From NCBI RefSeq assembly GCF_021347895.1, contig NC_067125.1:4668268-4732267 (forward strand): a stretch of DNA of 64,000 nucleotides, in the 5' to 3' direction. The notes under the pieces are model-generated. The model did no database searches and had not been told where the DNA came from. It saw only the letters and a list, made by a program, of their open reading frames with translations. The stretch comes from Acanthochromis polyacanthus. Lineage: Eukaryota > Chordata > Actinopteri > Pomacentridae. The stretch's first letter is position 1. Every line of letters starts with the position of its first letter. Shown here piece by piece: positions 45,480 to 58,487 of the stretch. Position numbers and translations under genes: made by a program.

Positions 45480-46440
45480 TTGTTATGGTGTATGTATCTG
45501 ACATGAATCTGGTTTTTGGACTGTTCTTTACACCTACATTTGATTTTAGAAGCATTTTTCAGATCTGGATTAGGTTTTATCAGCATTCTTGAGACTTGAA
45601 TTTGTTTTTTCTGAGTGGTTTTAAGACCCCAATCTGGTTTCTGTGGCATTCTTGGGACTTGAATCTGTTTTTCAGAGTGCTGTTGCAATGTGGCTGGTGT
45701 TTTAGAGGTGTTCATGAAACTTGAATTCTTTTTTAGAAACATTCCTGGGACTTTAGTCAGTTTTTAGAATGTTGTTGAGACCTAAATCTGGTTTTAAGAA
45801 GCATTCTTGAGGCCTGAATCTGGTCTTAGGAGCATTTTTATGACTTAGGTGAGATTTTAGTAGCATTCCTGACACCTCAATCTGGGTTTAGGAACTTTCT
45901 TAAGACCTGAAACTGATTTCAGGAGCATTCTTTGGAAATCTGGTTTTAGGAGTGTTCTTGAGGCCTGAGCCTGGTTAAAAGAGGGTTTTTGGACTTAATT
46001 TGGTTGTAAGAATGTTTTTCAGAACTGAGTCTGGCTTTTGGAACCTTTTTAAGACTTGAAACTGGTTTTAGGGGCCTTCTTTGGAGTATATTCTGATTTT
46101 AGGAGTGCTCTTTGGATTATAATTTGGTTTTAGGAGTGTTCTTCAGACTTGAATATGGCTTTAGTAACTTTCTTAAGACCTGAAACTGGTTTTAGGGATA
46201 TTCTTAGGACTTTAATCTGGTTTTAGGAGGGTTCTTCAGACCTGAATCTGGTTTCAGGAACATTCTTCAGGCCCGAATATGGCTTTAGGAACTTTCTAAA
46301 GATCTAAAACTGGTTTTAGGTGCCTTCTTTGGCCTATAATCTGGTTTTAGGATGTTCTCGAGACCTGACTGGTGTTCTAGAACCTTCTTGAGGCCTGGCA
46401 TATATTTTAGCAGTGTTCTTGAGACCCACTTTAATTTGTA
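45480..46440. repeat. degenerate ~30-bp tandem repeat
   Basis: About 30 imperfect units built on 'GACCTGAATCTGGTTTTAGG' plus AGCATTCTTGA. Unit length varies between 28 and 35 bp. Reverse-strand ORFs (45473-45742) are products of the repeat only. Confidence 0.75.
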
Positions 46441-48350
46441 CCTTCCTACACCAGTTCAGGCAAAAATGCACATTCTCTAGATATGGTGTTCCTCCCATCA
46501 TAAAATCTGCTCCTGTGGGGATCTGGAGCTTGATCTTCAGCTCTAAATCTTACTGACATTGTCCACATGAGGATTACTGGGTGGGGTCACTTCTTTTATT
46601 TATTATCTTTCCCGTCATTACATGTGCTGAGATGCATTTCCAGTTTATACTCAAAGGCAGATCTGCTGCAGAACACCAGATTCAAACATCACAGAGGAGT
46701 GTCCTCTGAAACACTAAAGATACTAAATAAAACTGGCTTTATTCCATCTTTATTCATCCATGAATGCGTCCATAATTTGACGATTTCTTTGATTTTTTAG
46801 CTCGTTAAAGGATCTGAAATCCTGCATTCCCAGCCGCCAGTGAAGGCACCACCAGGCTCCTGCCATAGATCCAGACACGTAGATGACGCAGCAGGACGCT
46901 CACGTGCGTCTCTGCAGCCGCCATCTTGGTCCGGGGTTCTAAAGGTTCCAGCATGGATGAATAATTATAGTTCTGTGAGTTTTGAGCTTAAATTAAAAAA
47001 AAAAAATCAGACTTCTGTTCTGTTTTAGGGAGTTCAAGAGGAAGACATACAAAAAAGAAACTACAAGCAGCTTTATAACTGGATGTTACTGTTGGGAAAA
47101 TGATGAATTTTATATATTTCTCAGTAAGTAATTCCTTTTTTTTTAAAAACTAACATTAAGCTAACTGCCTTCATGCTAACATAAGCTAAAGAAACAAAAG
47201 AATATTTTTTATTAAATTACTGTTGGTAGGATGCAGAAAATGGTGCTTTTAACCATCTTTGTAGGTATGTGTGTTGAGTAGTTCTGAACAGTTTAATCTG
47301 CTTCATGATGCTCACATAATTTACAGCTGAATTGTACTGTAGTTGAACTAAACTGAAGCTACGTAGTAAGGTAGAACTGCATAGTGCTGTTTATGTGACT
47401 TAAAATAGAAATTAACATTTATTTACTAACTTATAAACTAAATGATTTCACATGCAGAAAGAAAAAAATATGTATTTTGGACCTAATTATCTAATTGGTA
47501 AGTACATTAAAGGGCAGACAAACAGGTAAATAGTGTAAAATTTAATTTATAGATATCAACGTGAAGTATATGTATTTAAAATGCATGTAGATCTACAAAT
47601 TATGTATTAAATATATAAATATGTCCTAATTTACACTGGATAAAACCAGCTTTAAAGTTTAGTTTCAGTCTGTTGGCACATTAGAGTCAAAGGTTTCAAC
47701 TGAGAGGATTTTGGATTTTTTTTTTTTGTTTATCTTTCTAGAAAACAGAGAATAAAATCACTACATTTATATAAACTGTTCTATAGATCAGGCTGTGAGT
47801 GTTATATGGAAAAAAAACAAAAACAAATATAGATTGAAATAACCCTAAAGTGTGTGCAAGTGGTACTAAAGCGGAGATTTCTGGCTTAGAAATGAGAAAA
47901 AACACGTTTTGAGAAAGCAGCCTTTAAGCATGTATTATAATTAAAGAGACAAAATAGAGGGAAATGTTTTCTTTACCTTATTCTGAAAGAATACATATCA
48001 TGGAAACAAAATATCAAAAGAGTGACCACTTATTAAAAATAAATAACTAAAATGAATTTAAAAAATCTCTGTTTAAATGTGATAGAACGACTGCAGTTAA
48101 ATTTAAAGAAAACAAAGAATTTTAGTATGAAATTCCACATTTTAAATTTTTAGCTAATCTGTATCATACATATATGTCTGGAATATAAAAAAAGAATAAA
48201 TCAAATAAAAGTAATTAGAATAATAAGATCAGAAGGTTTTATTGCCAAATAGGTTTTCACAAACAAGAAATTTGACTTTAATGCAGTGAAACAGTGACAG
48301 ACTGTCAAAGTTGATGCCAGTCATAGCAAAAAAGAGTCCTATACAAGGTT
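46441..48350. other. intergenic, no gene seen
   Basis: AT-rich sequence without repeats I can name. A short GC-richer patch at 46830-46960 holds a small plus-strand ORF (46840-47028) with no recognisable features. No splice-bounded exon stands out. Confidence 0.45.
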
Positions 48351-48356
48351 GTACAT

Positions 48357-48475
48357 AATAATAATAATAATAATAATTTAACACTAATAATATTGTTATT
48401 AATAATAATAATAATAATAATAATAACTTAACAATAATTAAAACAACAACAAGAACAACAAAAATAATAATAATC
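48357..48475. repeat. (TAA)n microsatellite with interruptions
   Basis: Two runs of AAT/TAA triplets separated by short divergent pieces (for example TTTAACACTAATAATATTG), then CAA-rich sequence. Confidence 0.9.
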
Positions 48476-48504
48476 TACTCTGTATTATATTTTAGTAACA
48501 TTTC

Positions 48505-48758
48505 ACAGCTTTATTTAATTTTATTTTATTTTATTTCATGCTCTTTTATTTCATTTTATGTTACTTATCTTTTTATTTCATTTTACTTTATTTTATTTAT
48601 TTTTATTTTATTTCATGTTATTTTATTTCGTTTCATTTCATTTTTTTCTTTTATTTCGTTTCATTTCACTTATTTTATTTTATTTTATTTTATTTTATTT
48701 TATTTTATTTTATTTTATTTTATTTTATTTTATTTTATTTTATTTTATTTTATTTTAT
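48505..48758. repeat. (TTTTA)n / (TTTCA)-interspersed pentanucleotide repeat
   Basis: Left part 48505-48670 mixes TTTTA with TTTCA and TTTCG units. The right part 48670-48758 is a nearly pure TTTTA run of about 17-18 units. The plus-strand open frame across it (FYFILFYFILFYF) is an artefact. It directly abuts the CpG-rich patch that begins at 48770. Confidence 0.95.
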
Positions 48759-48769
48759 CATTTCCTCCC

Positions 48770-49200
48770 CGGACCAACATGGCGTCTCGGTGACGCGTCC
48801 CCCCGCTGACCAATCCGGTCCGTCGGTGTGTTTCTATGAGCGGCTAACAATAGCCGCAAGTTTACGGAGGAACCGAGCAGGAGGCGACGGAGCAGCAGGC
48901 GGAGCCGACGGGGAGCAACTCTGCACCGAATACATGAGACGGAGGCTCCCGGGGGCGGACAACCGGCTGGATTCACGTTCGGAACCGGACCAGGTGGGTG
49001 AGATTTAATCCTGGTTCTGGCGGGGCTCGGGACGCTGTGGATCAGGTGGCTCAGCCCGGCAGCGTGAAGGGTTAACGGGGCTGAGAGGACTATTATCTCC
49101 CGGTCCTACCTCCATCCACACATCACCGCCCCGGACCCTGCAGGCCCCTCCAGCCCGCTCTAAGCAACCCGAGCCCGGCCACGCTACGGGGAAGGGGTCG
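48770..49200 (+). promoter_or_regulatory. CpG-rich patch: candidate promoter / first exon of an unidentified rightward gene
   Basis: GC- and CpG-rich (CTCCCCGGACCAACATGGCG, GGAGGCGACGGAGCAGCAGG) inside AT-rich DNA. A possible exon ends at the donor in GGACCAG|gtgggtgag (about 48992). A frame from ATG 48931 reads MRRRLPGADNRLDSRSEPDQ into that donor, but I cannot match it to a family, so this may equally be a 5'-UTR exon. The absence of any exon from 49.2 to 64 kb would fit a very long first intron. In mammals genes such as PAK1 and RSF1 lie beside AQP11-CLNS1A, but no sequence here identifies either. Confidence 0.4.
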
Positions 49201-50270
49201 GTGGTTCTGGTGGTTCGATTATTTTCACTCCTGATTAGAATAAGAGGAGGATTTTCACCGGAGGCTGAATGAATGAAATCTGCCATTTTACACTTTTACA
49301 TGTCTGAATCCACCTTCAAGGATTCACCACATTCTGTATTTTACTGTAATCCAACAACAGAAGTGTGTTTTTATGCTCTTTTATGCTAAAAAAATCTCAC
49401 AGTAGCCCAATAATCAACCTTTAATCCAATCTTCCGAATTAGTCAGAGCTAGGAATCAGAAATCCAATTAAAAATCATTCATTTTAATCCCCCTTAAAGT
49501 GCCTCTTTGTGTTTTTAATCACCTTAATTCTGGGTGAACTTCTTCCTCCAGTTTTTCTGGGATTCGCTCATCGTTTCCACTAAGCTCAGCACAAATCAGA
49601 GTTCAGAGTTTCTGCAGCAGCTCCGCTCTGATCGATCCACTCAGCATTAGTTTCCTCCTCATCATCACATATCGACCCCTGAACTCAGATCAGTCTCAGA
49701 AACAGCAACCTTTCTCTGGGTTTCTGTCTGAGCTGCAGCTTCTCCTGGTCAGAAAAAGTTTTAATGAGTATTGGCAGCATATTATATTTATATTTTGCAG
49801 ATGCAGTTTTACGCCTCTGTGAGGGTAAATTAGTTCGTACATAAAGTCTGATGGCACAAAATGTAATTATATGTTTTATTAAATCGTATTAGATTAAGTT
49901 TTTCTGCAGATTTTGCAAGTTAAATAAACAGCAAGCGGATTGTAGAAGTATTGAAAGCTAATATAAATAAGCATAATAAATATATTTTCACAGGATAAAT
50001 AATAATAATCTGATTTAGAGTCAATATTTGGCTTTTAATGAGCCCACAGATGAATTAATTATCATAGTAATCCATGAAATGTGAAGCACGGTGGTGGCGG
50101 TATCATTAACAAATGTAAAATTGTGATTTTTAAAAAAATTTATATCATACCTGAAGTTCATTTAATAGTAGTTTGAGAAACTTATTAAGCAGCTGATTTG
50201 GTTTTATTTTGATAATTTCAAATTTTTTATGTAAAAATACAAATAATTCTCATAAAACAGCTTTTAGGTG
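49201..50270. other. no gene seen; single 29-bp satellite unit at ~50085
   Basis: Mostly AT-rich non-coding sequence. At 50080-50106 one isolated copy of the Tc1-derived unit (GTGAAGCACGGTGGTGGCGGTATCATTA) is present. Confidence 0.5.
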
Positions 50271-50279
50271 ATTTTCTTT

Positions 50280-50792
50280 CAGCTATGCACCTACTAATTT
50301 GCATAGGAATTTCAAGAATGTCCGACGGGTGCAAACGCGATTATACAAACACTATACACCGATGGAAAGCTTAGATTCTCATGAATCCGCCGGTATAAAC
50401 CACTTTCAGATGCGATTACCACAGCGGGTGAGAAAAACACATTTGTCCGACAAAAACAAATATTCATCCATCCGTTCTCTATACACGGCTTCAACGCACA
50501 CAGCGTGACTCACATTTCCGGGTTTATTATTACACACAAAAAAAAGATTCCACAAAAAACGGCCATAATCCAACCTTTTACATCAGATGACACAAGCCAG
50601 TAAACCATTTTGTCCAAAACATGTCCTGAAGTCGGTATAAAATCCCCGAATCGGTCGTTTTCAAGGAAATGCACCTCCCGATGCGCGTCCAATATTCCCC
50701 GTATTTTTCGTAATTTTTTTTATTTAAAAATAGAATATTAGCGATTTTTTTGTACTGAAAACGGCTGGAATTGACTGAAGCTTAAAGGGTTA
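50280..50792. mobile_element. dispersed non-coding repeat, probable MITE ending at TTAA
   Basis: A CpG-containing block distinct from its surroundings (CGATTATACAAACACTATAC, TCGGTCGTTTTCAAGGAAAT, CACCTCCCGATGCGCGTCC), ending GACTGAAGCTTAAAGGGTTAA. The terminal TTAA suggests a piggyBac-type end. The left end is not clear. No intact ORF is seen. Confidence 0.4.
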
Positions 50793-52240
50793 ATATAGTT
50801 GGAATTAATTTATGTAGATTTGGCCAATTGACATCTTTAAAGATGTAAACTGTCATTTATTTAAAGTTATTGTGAATTTGAACAAAAGCTTTTTTTGGTC
50901 CAAAATGTTCTGTTCTGGTGAAAATGCTTTAAAAGAAATAAAATATAATAAAATGATGTGAGTTTTATTTTAGCTGCTACTTCCTGTCTGACCCCTCCAG
51001 ACAACACTGTAAAAAATTAATGTTTAAATACTTTATAACTGTAATGTTTTTGAATAATTTAAAGTTATTTTACAGTTTTCCTTACATGTCAAAACATAAA
51101 CATGTAAAATGCATACAGATAAAAATGAGCAAAATCTTTGAAAGAAGTTTTATTAACTGTAAAATAAACAGGCCAGAAGTAGATGTTACATCATTAATAA
51201 TGTGTACAAATATTTACATTACATTTGATGGTAAAGTTACACAAATTTTACTGTATTTTAAATAAGCAAACAAATAACATTATTTTAAAGATATTTGCCA
51301 TTTAAAATAAAAAAATTGAACTGTAAGGAGTGAAAAGTGGTAAGTCATTATTTTATTACAGAAAATATCAAAATATCAAGTAAAATATCAAACAATTTGC
51401 ATATTAGCTATTAAAAATAAACACCAAAACTGTAAATCAGAAATGTGTGTCTATATATATATTTACAATGTGTGGCTGTCAAATCATATCATTTTATTGT
51501 ATTTAAATTAGCAAAAAACATTAATTTACAGGTACTTGCTGGTACTTTCAGTGTTTTTCCAGTTTTAATGGTACAGAATTCCACCAGTTTTATTTTTGTC
51601 ACTATTGCTTTTTTACAGATTTGAACCGTTTTTTAACAGCATTAATTATTATGATTTACTGTTAGAGTTACTACGTCTAGTGGTCTGATGACTTTAGCTG
51701 TGAATTCCTGCTGTATGAATAAAATTATACCGAATTGCAGAAATTAATCACTAAGATATCGACTCCTAAATGAACCGGTGACGAAGCAGGAAGTAAACTT
51801 TACCAGATTACAGAACGAACCAACATGAATAGAAACTAGTTAATTTAATTAATGATTAACCTTCAGGTGAACACATTAAACGAATTTAAACCGGTGTCAG
51901 AAACGTTTCCTGGTTGGAGGTCTGAGGCGGTCCACTGGTTGTCGTGGTTACCAGGGTGTGGCTGAAGGAGTGTTTTATGGTGTGAAGCCAGTTGTCACTC
52001 TGTGTGAGTGTGTGTGTGTCTCACCTGTCATTGAAGTTAAATTTAACCGTCAGTTTCCTTAGACTGAATCCGACTGAACCAAAAACACAGAAACATAGAA
52101 TGCAGTTACTTATCACAGGCATTTATTTAATCTTTTAATAAAACCATGATAACGAGGCTGAAAAACAACCTGTTTTAGTCTTTAGAACACATTTTTGTGA
52201 GTAGTATCAAGAAAAAACACATTAAATTTGCTCTTAATGC
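50793..52240. other. AT-rich intergenic, no gene seen
   Basis: Low-complexity AT-rich DNA with short ORFs lacking composition or motifs of real protein. Confidence 0.5.
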
Positions 52241-52905
52241 TAACTGTTAGCTCCTGATGCTGTTCACTCCTGTTTGCTCATAATGTTAACTGTTAGCTAT
52301 CAGTGCTAAATGTTAGCTATTGATGTTAACTGTTAGGTATCGATGTTAGCTGTTTGCTCCTGTTACTAACTGTTAGCTACTGATGTTAACTGTTAGCTAT
52401 CAATGTTAACTGTTAGCTATTGATGTTAACTGTTTGCTAACTGTTAGCTATTGGTGTTAACTGTTAGCTACTGATGTTGACAGTTAGCTACTGATGTTGA
52501 CAGTTAGCTACTGATGTTAACAGTTGCTATTAATGTTAACTGTTAGCTATTGATGTTAACTGTTAACTACTGTAGTTAATTGTTAGGTCCGGATGCTAAC
52601 TGTTTGCTCATGATGCTGACTGTTGGCTCCTGATGTTAACTATTAGTTACTGATGTTAACTGTTAGCTCTGGTTGCTAAGTGTTAGCTATTGATGTTAAC
52701 TGTTAGCTACTGATACTAACTGGTCACTCATGATATCAACTGTTCGCTTATGATGCTAACTGTTCAGCGTCCTGATACGAAGTGTTAGCTCATGATGTTG
52801 ACTGTTTGCTAGTGATGCTAACTGTTCAACTTTCGAATACTAACTGTTAGCTCATGATGCTAACTGTTCACTCCTGATGCTAACTGTTAGCTCCTGATGC
52901 TAACT
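52240..52905. repeat. ~20-bp TGTTAGCTACTGATGTTAAC minisatellite
   Basis: About 30 imperfect units of TGTTAGCTAYTGATGTTAAC with variants ending GCTCATGATGCTAAC or GCTCCTGATGCTAAC. GTTAAC/GTTAGC hexamers are near-palindromic, so the array can pair with itself. A few units in opposite orientation (AACAGTTAGCATCAGGAGCT) appear at 53704-53850. Confidence 0.85.
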
Positions 52906-53057
52906 GGCTATAATAGAGTGACTAATATAATAATAAATCCCTAAACTGTTCTTTTCAGTGCTGTAATGAACAGAAAAAACCCTCAGAAAAAGTTTAAATC
53001 TGACCTGTTTTCTTCACATTCTAATATTAATGCTAACTGTGTAGCATGGTAATCTGC

Positions 53058-53150
53058 AGATATAAGATAAGATAATCCTTTATTGGTCCCCAGAGGGGAA
53101 ATTCAGGTATTGCAGCAGCACAGAGCAAGTACAAGGATACAAGGGTAGTA
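53058..53150 (-). mobile_element. LINE 3'-end fragment
   Basis: AGATAAGATAATCCTTTATT then GGTCCCCAGAGGGGAAATTC and AGCAGCACAGAGCAAGTACA, the same 3'-tail phrase seen at 8590 and 22070, with a short GATAA tail. Sequence to about 53500 may belong to the same element, but no ORF is recognisable. Confidence 0.45.
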
Positions 53151-53504
53151 GCATGCATTGGGTTCAAGAATTAATATGAAGCTGAAGCAGGTGGATAATG
53201 AGCTAAACAATCCCTGAACGTAGATATTTTTCCTCCAGTGAGACTCTGAGCAGCAGTTTAAATCGTAATATTGCTGAATAATGGATGTTCTGGTCTGCTG
53301 GAAGCTGCTGAACTCCACATCTAGACCGACTAAACTAAACTTTCTCTCCATGAATCTGGTTTCATCTGGTTTATTGATGGACGGAAGCCGTTCTGAGCCG
53401 TTAATGCTGCGTTCAAAGATCAGAGGGTTTGAGGCTATAATTATGGAGCAGAAATATTCCAGCTGCAACTTCACCTGATTAGAAACAGACAAGATTTTCA
53501 TTTG

Positions 53505-54190
53505 GATTCAGTTGTGGCTGAGGTTTTGTCATTTTAGCCACGTTTTAGTTTGTTTTATACGGATTTATAATCATTTTGAACAGGATTTTGTGTCATTCTG
53601 GCCACATTCTAAATAGTTTTGGGCAATTTCTGGTCATTTTAGACAGGTTTTCTCATTTCAGCCACATTTTAGGTTGTTTTCTGCACATCTTGTGTTATCA
53701 TGAATGAACAGTTAGCATCAGGAGCTAACAGTTATCATCATGAGCACACAGTATCAGCAGCTAACAGTTAGCATCAGGAGCAAACACTTAGCATCATGAG
53801 CTAGCTCCTGATGGTAATAGTTAGCATCAGGAGCGAGCAGTTAGCATCATGTGTTTATCATGGTTGCAATTTATTAAGGTTTTTGTGGTTCTGATGTCAT
53901 TTTGGTCAGGTTTTGAGTCATTTAGAAAAGGTTTTAAGGTGTTTTAGACAGATTTGAGATCACTTTTGGAAATATTCCAAGTAATTTTGTACAGATTTAG
54001 TCATTTTAGTTACATTGTAGGTTGTTTTATTCAGATTTTGTGTTATTCTGGCCACATTTTACTTGTTTTGGGCAGATTTTCAATCATTTCGGACAGGTTT
54101 TGGTGTCATTTTGGTCACATTTTAAATTATTTTGAACGATTTTTAGTAGTGTGTTGTTCTGGCCACAATTCAAGTTGTTATGGGCAGATT
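53505..54190. repeat. degenerate TTTTGGGCAGATTTTC / GTCATTTTGGCCACATTTTA repeat
   Basis: Imperfect alternating units 'GTCATTCTGGCCACATTTTA' and 'GTTGTTTTGGGCAGATTTT', about 60 bp combined, at least nine times, with a block of GTTAGCATCAGGAGC units inserted at 53704-53850. Confidence 0.65.
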
Positions 54191-54199
54191 TTCAACTTG

Positions 54200-55073
54200 A
54201 AACTCAGACTTCTGACTACAACCACTATTATGCTGTGCTTGAAGCTGTTGTCCTGTGAGCTCCTATCACCGAGCTGTTGACACTCAGAAACTTGTCTTCT
54301 CATTCTGTGGTGGCCTTAGGTCTTCCAGGCTTCTACCTGTCAGAGTTTCCTCAGTTTTTGAGCCTTTTGATGGTGAAGAAAACTGTCCTCTCTGACACCT
54401 TGAGGCTATATAAATCTTGAAGTCAAACTGATCAGCCAGAGATTCCCTTTTCTTGCAAAGTTGAGCTCGAAGTCGATTCCTTGTTTGATTTCTTCGTGAC
54501 ATTTGGCCCCCCATGGTTAGATTTTGATGGCAGTGTCTTCTACTGTTGTGCAGGATATTTTTGCTACGCTCTCTACTTTAGTATTTAACTGCTGGATAAA
54601 GGCTGGAACTGTCTATCAAAGGACAGTGTTGAGGAGGGGGATGGTCGACAACTAAAGACCTACATTTTTCAGTGTTCTGATGGTCTGGCTCTCTTTGATT
54701 GTTAATTGCCTTTTCCTCTCCAGTTTTATAGTGACACACTACTTTCTGCTGTTTAAATAATGCTCTGGAGGATATGGTACCATGGTTTGTTCCAACACTA
54801 CTTTATGCAGACAGAGGGGGTTGGACGAAATGCAGAATATTTGGGACACCTGTAGGATTTGGTAGCAACAACTTTCAAGGCCTGATCAACCTCTATTGCT
54901 GCAGAAGAACTTTAGGTTAATTTCTTGTTCCATGAAAAAGGCTTTTTTGTCTAATTCTGGCAGTTCACCACTTACCTTTATACCATTTCAAGCTCTTCTT
55001 TGAACTTGAACTACTAGAGTTTCAGGAAAAAACTGGAGAAATTGGGGTGCTCTGAAACTTTTGACCAGTAGTG
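54200..55073 (-). mobile_element. degenerate Tc1-like transposon
   Basis: The right end reads GGGTGCTCTGAAACTTTTGACCAGTAGTGTA, a standard fish Tc1 terminal repeat ending at TA. On the minus strand, pieces of the N-terminal half are recognisable with frameshifts ([20 protein letters not shown], matching the helix-turn-helix linker of Tc1 transposases). The left end is not defined; 54200 is an estimate. Confidence 0.6.
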
Positions 55074-55079
55074 TATGCA

Positions 55080-57700
55080 TATTTAAGAGTGTCCGTGTAG
55101 GCTCTCATTCATCCAGGTCATGATTATCCAAAGTAGTTTAAATCAATCCACTGGACTTTAAGAAAGTTCCCTGAATATGTTTTACCTCTGATCCAAGAGG
55201 CTTCTTCAGTTCTGGTGGTGGTTGGTGTTGCCTCAGCTTTTAAACCTCTGTGAGGTGTGTCCAGGGCTATTATTCCAACGACCGATACCAAAACTCATCT
55301 GACTACTCAACGATGGTCGTTGTGAGTATCGGTGGGGGTTGTTGAATGCGTCACTGAGCCCTCGTGTGCTAGTGGTGGTCATTAGCATGAGTCTGCGGAA
55401 TAGTTCTTTTGGGGAGTTTTGAAAGGACCTGATTGTAAATTGGTGAAAAGACTCATATTTAAGAGTCTTTCTGGTCGCTCTAATATTCTGTGTTGGGTTG
55501 AAAAGTTTGGGAATTTATGGTTTCATTGGTGAACATTGGAGTCATTGCAGGACAATAGAAAAGTAGAGGTGATATTAAAGGTTTTCACATTTTTAAACTT
55601 CCATCTATGTGTTTCTATGAGTGGAAAAGTGCAGAAAATACAGTGGAGTTTTTCAAATAACCTAATTTTATCTGCTTTACTTCAGCTGATTCATTCAAAT
55701 ATGCCCAGTTTGGCTCAACTCAGGATTAAAAAGTGAATCTACCCACATAAAACCATTAGAATCGGCTGCTTCATCTGAATAGTCTGACAGTAAAAACACA
55801 AAAACACCAGAAACAAGTTGTGACGACGAGGTTGAGGCCAAATGGCAGCTTCCTACCGGCTGACATCATGAGTGTGTTTCTGCAGCCCGGGGACCATATG
55901 GTGAAGAACCACCCACTCATGGTGACCGAGCACACCTTAAAGTAGCTCACACACAAACACCGACGCTCACAAGTGTGTGTGAGAGACGCACAACACAACA
56001 CAACACAACAGGACACAACACAATACGACAGGACACACAGCTGAGTCATAAAGAGATAAAAGTGGAGGTTTGTGAGATCCAGCAGCTCACTGTTAAAGCG
56101 TTAAAGTGTTGAATAGTTCTGTTGTGTTCTTACAAACCACCAAAGGCTGTGTGTGTTTGTGTGTGTTGCTGGATTGTGCGTCTGTTGGGTGTTTTCATCT
56201 CATGACTTCAGGGTTCAAACCTTCACAATAATTTAATTTAAATCCACGTCTGGGTTTAGATTAGAGCCTGGAAAACACTTTCAGACTGAATAACAAAGAG
56301 TTTGTGCTGAAAACCTCATCTTTAAATTGTTTTTATTGGTAGAAATGCTGCTATTGCATTAAAATTTGTTTATAAAATTCATCATTTAGTCTGTAGAATT
56401 ATGGTTCCAACACAGGTTGTTTAAGCACACTGAATCAGACAATCAGAGAACGATTTGTGAAAACATAGATTTTTAAAAAATTTATTTGCTCTTGTGACCG
56501 GTTGTTTTTTACAGTCAACATGTATATTTCTACATTTTAAAAATTATTTTACACATATTATCAGTCATTTAACTACATAGGGAAGTAATTTTTATTTATT
56601 TATTTTTTGTTGCAGGCAGCATGAAAAATATCAGTAATTTAACAAAACAGGAAAAAATGTACATTTTATTTTGGCTTTTTTAAACATTTATTATTATTAT
56701 TATCATTGATGTTTATTTTTTGACGGGCAGCATTCAAATTAAAACAATGTCATTAATTTAACAAAACAGGAAAATTGTTTTTTTATTCTATTATGGCCTG
56801 TTTTTTAAAACATTGAGTATTATTATTTCTTTCCTTTTTTACAGGCAACATGTGAATTAAAATAATGTCAATAATTTGAAAACAATAGGAAAAATAGGTA
56901 ATTTTTTTTGGCGGATTTAAATACAAAAGAAAAAATGTAGTTTTTATTTCATTACAGTTTTGCTCTGTTTTTTAAAAATAGTTTTTATTTATTTATCTGT
57001 ACCCACAACATGTAAATTAAAATAATATCAGCAATTTAACAGGAAAAAGTTTTTTTTTTACAGATTTAAATATAATAAAAAAGTTTAGTTTTTGATTTAA
57101 ATAAAAATGTAAAAATATTGAAAACTTTGTAATTTTATGGTCAAAAGGATCCCATTATCATTTGTACAGTTATGACCTGTTTTATATGATTATCATGTAA
57201 ATTAACACTTTATTCTGCAGTTTTACTTGGTGTTATGTGCAACGATAACAGTAAATATTTACAAAAAAATGATATTAATATTAAAAAAAAACTTTTAAAT
57301 CATCCATCCTGGCCTGAACTTAAAAAAAATCCAAATTACTGATTTGTTTTGACCAACACAATGTAACTGATCGACATATTTGTGACAAACTGTGAGCATA
57401 AACACCAGCGATTAGTTTAATTAATATGAATTCAATAAAGCTGAGTGGAACTTCTAAAGATTTGCTGTTTCTCTGCTGTAAATTAAGTTGGAATCGTTAC
57501 GCGATTATAAGAAGCTTAAAGATAAACTCTGTGGACTCTGAATGTTTCCTTCATTTGACAGAACAATCAGCAGGTTAATCAGTAACGGAGATAATTGTGG
57601 GTGCGGCTCTGAACTTGGACCAGATTCCAGCGAATGAAGTCAGTTAAAACTCTGTAAGGAGGCGGTTTGTTCTGAGGGGGAGTTCCAGCTGATACGTTCA
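55080..57700. other. intergenic, no gene seen
   Basis: Contains a short ACAAC/ACACA run (55990-56035) and long T/A-rich stretches with recurring 'AAATTAAAATAATGTCA..AATTTAACAAAACAGGAAAA' phrases (56630-57050), a weak degenerate repeat. No coding exon is recognised. Confidence 0.5.
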
Positions 57701-57784
57701 AATGCCGACATCATGAGGTCATTTTTGCTGATATCAGCCTTAAAACTGCACGTATCCAAACACAGAAAGCAGATTTTTACTAGT

Positions 57785-58150
57785 TTTTCTCCTCAGTTCT
57801 CCCTCTCTTTCCCTTTTGCCGTCCTCCTCCTCTTCTCCTCTTCGTTCCTTTCAACCCTTTTCCATCCCTTTTTCAAACGTCTCCCCTTATTTTCTTTCTG
57901 CTCTTCACCATCGTGTAGTTTTATCTCCTCTTCACTCTAATCTCCTTCCTCCCCCTTTTTCCTCCTTCTTCAGCCTTCACTCAGTCCTTCCCTTCAGTCT
58001 ATGTGATGTAACCAGTGAAGCAACCATAATACTATTATCTATAAATACTCCCTCGTCTCTCTCGCTGTCAAACGGAGGAAGTCTCTCTTTCTCTTTGCTC
58101 TCGTCCACTAGTTAGATGTTCTTCTCATTTTCTCTCTCTTCCTCCCACGT
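57785..58150. repeat. polypyrimidine-biased tract
   Basis: About 350 bp strongly biased to C and T on the plus strand (CTCCTCAGTTCTCCCTCTCT, CCTCCTCCTCTTCTCCTCTT), with interruptions near 58000-58060. A second weaker tract is at 59340-59500. Open frames here are compositional artefacts. Such strand asymmetry can form H-DNA. Confidence 0.6.
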
Positions 58151-58487
58151 TCGAAGCAGAATGAATCATTTTCAAATCAGAATTAAAGAAAGTTGGCTCG
58201 TTTCATCTGTGCTGCTTTACATAACAAATTACATTATGTCACATTTGCAGATTCAAGTTGGCAGTAAGTGGGTCGCCTTTTTGAGACAATTCAGAGTTTT
58301 TCCGACTATTATGACAAGTGTAGGGCACTGGCTAAATATTTTAATGTTTCATCTAATGAATAACTGAATGGATTTAAAATTTACTTTCTGAGATTCATGT
58401 GTTTGTCTTTGGTTAGAAATTATTAACCCGGCGTGTAAATATTTAACATTGACTCATGGCCAATTTAACACCTTCTTTTAAAGTTAT

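Noticed and set aside
48538..49008. 156-residue frame starting in the TTTTA repeat
   Set aside because: The N-terminal half is translated microsatellite (Phe/Tyr/Ile/Leu). Only the CpG-rich end may be exonic.
57713..58115. Ser/Phe/Leu-rich open frames that might be membrane proteins
   Set aside because: They are translations of a pyrimidine-rich tract; overlapping frames are equally open.
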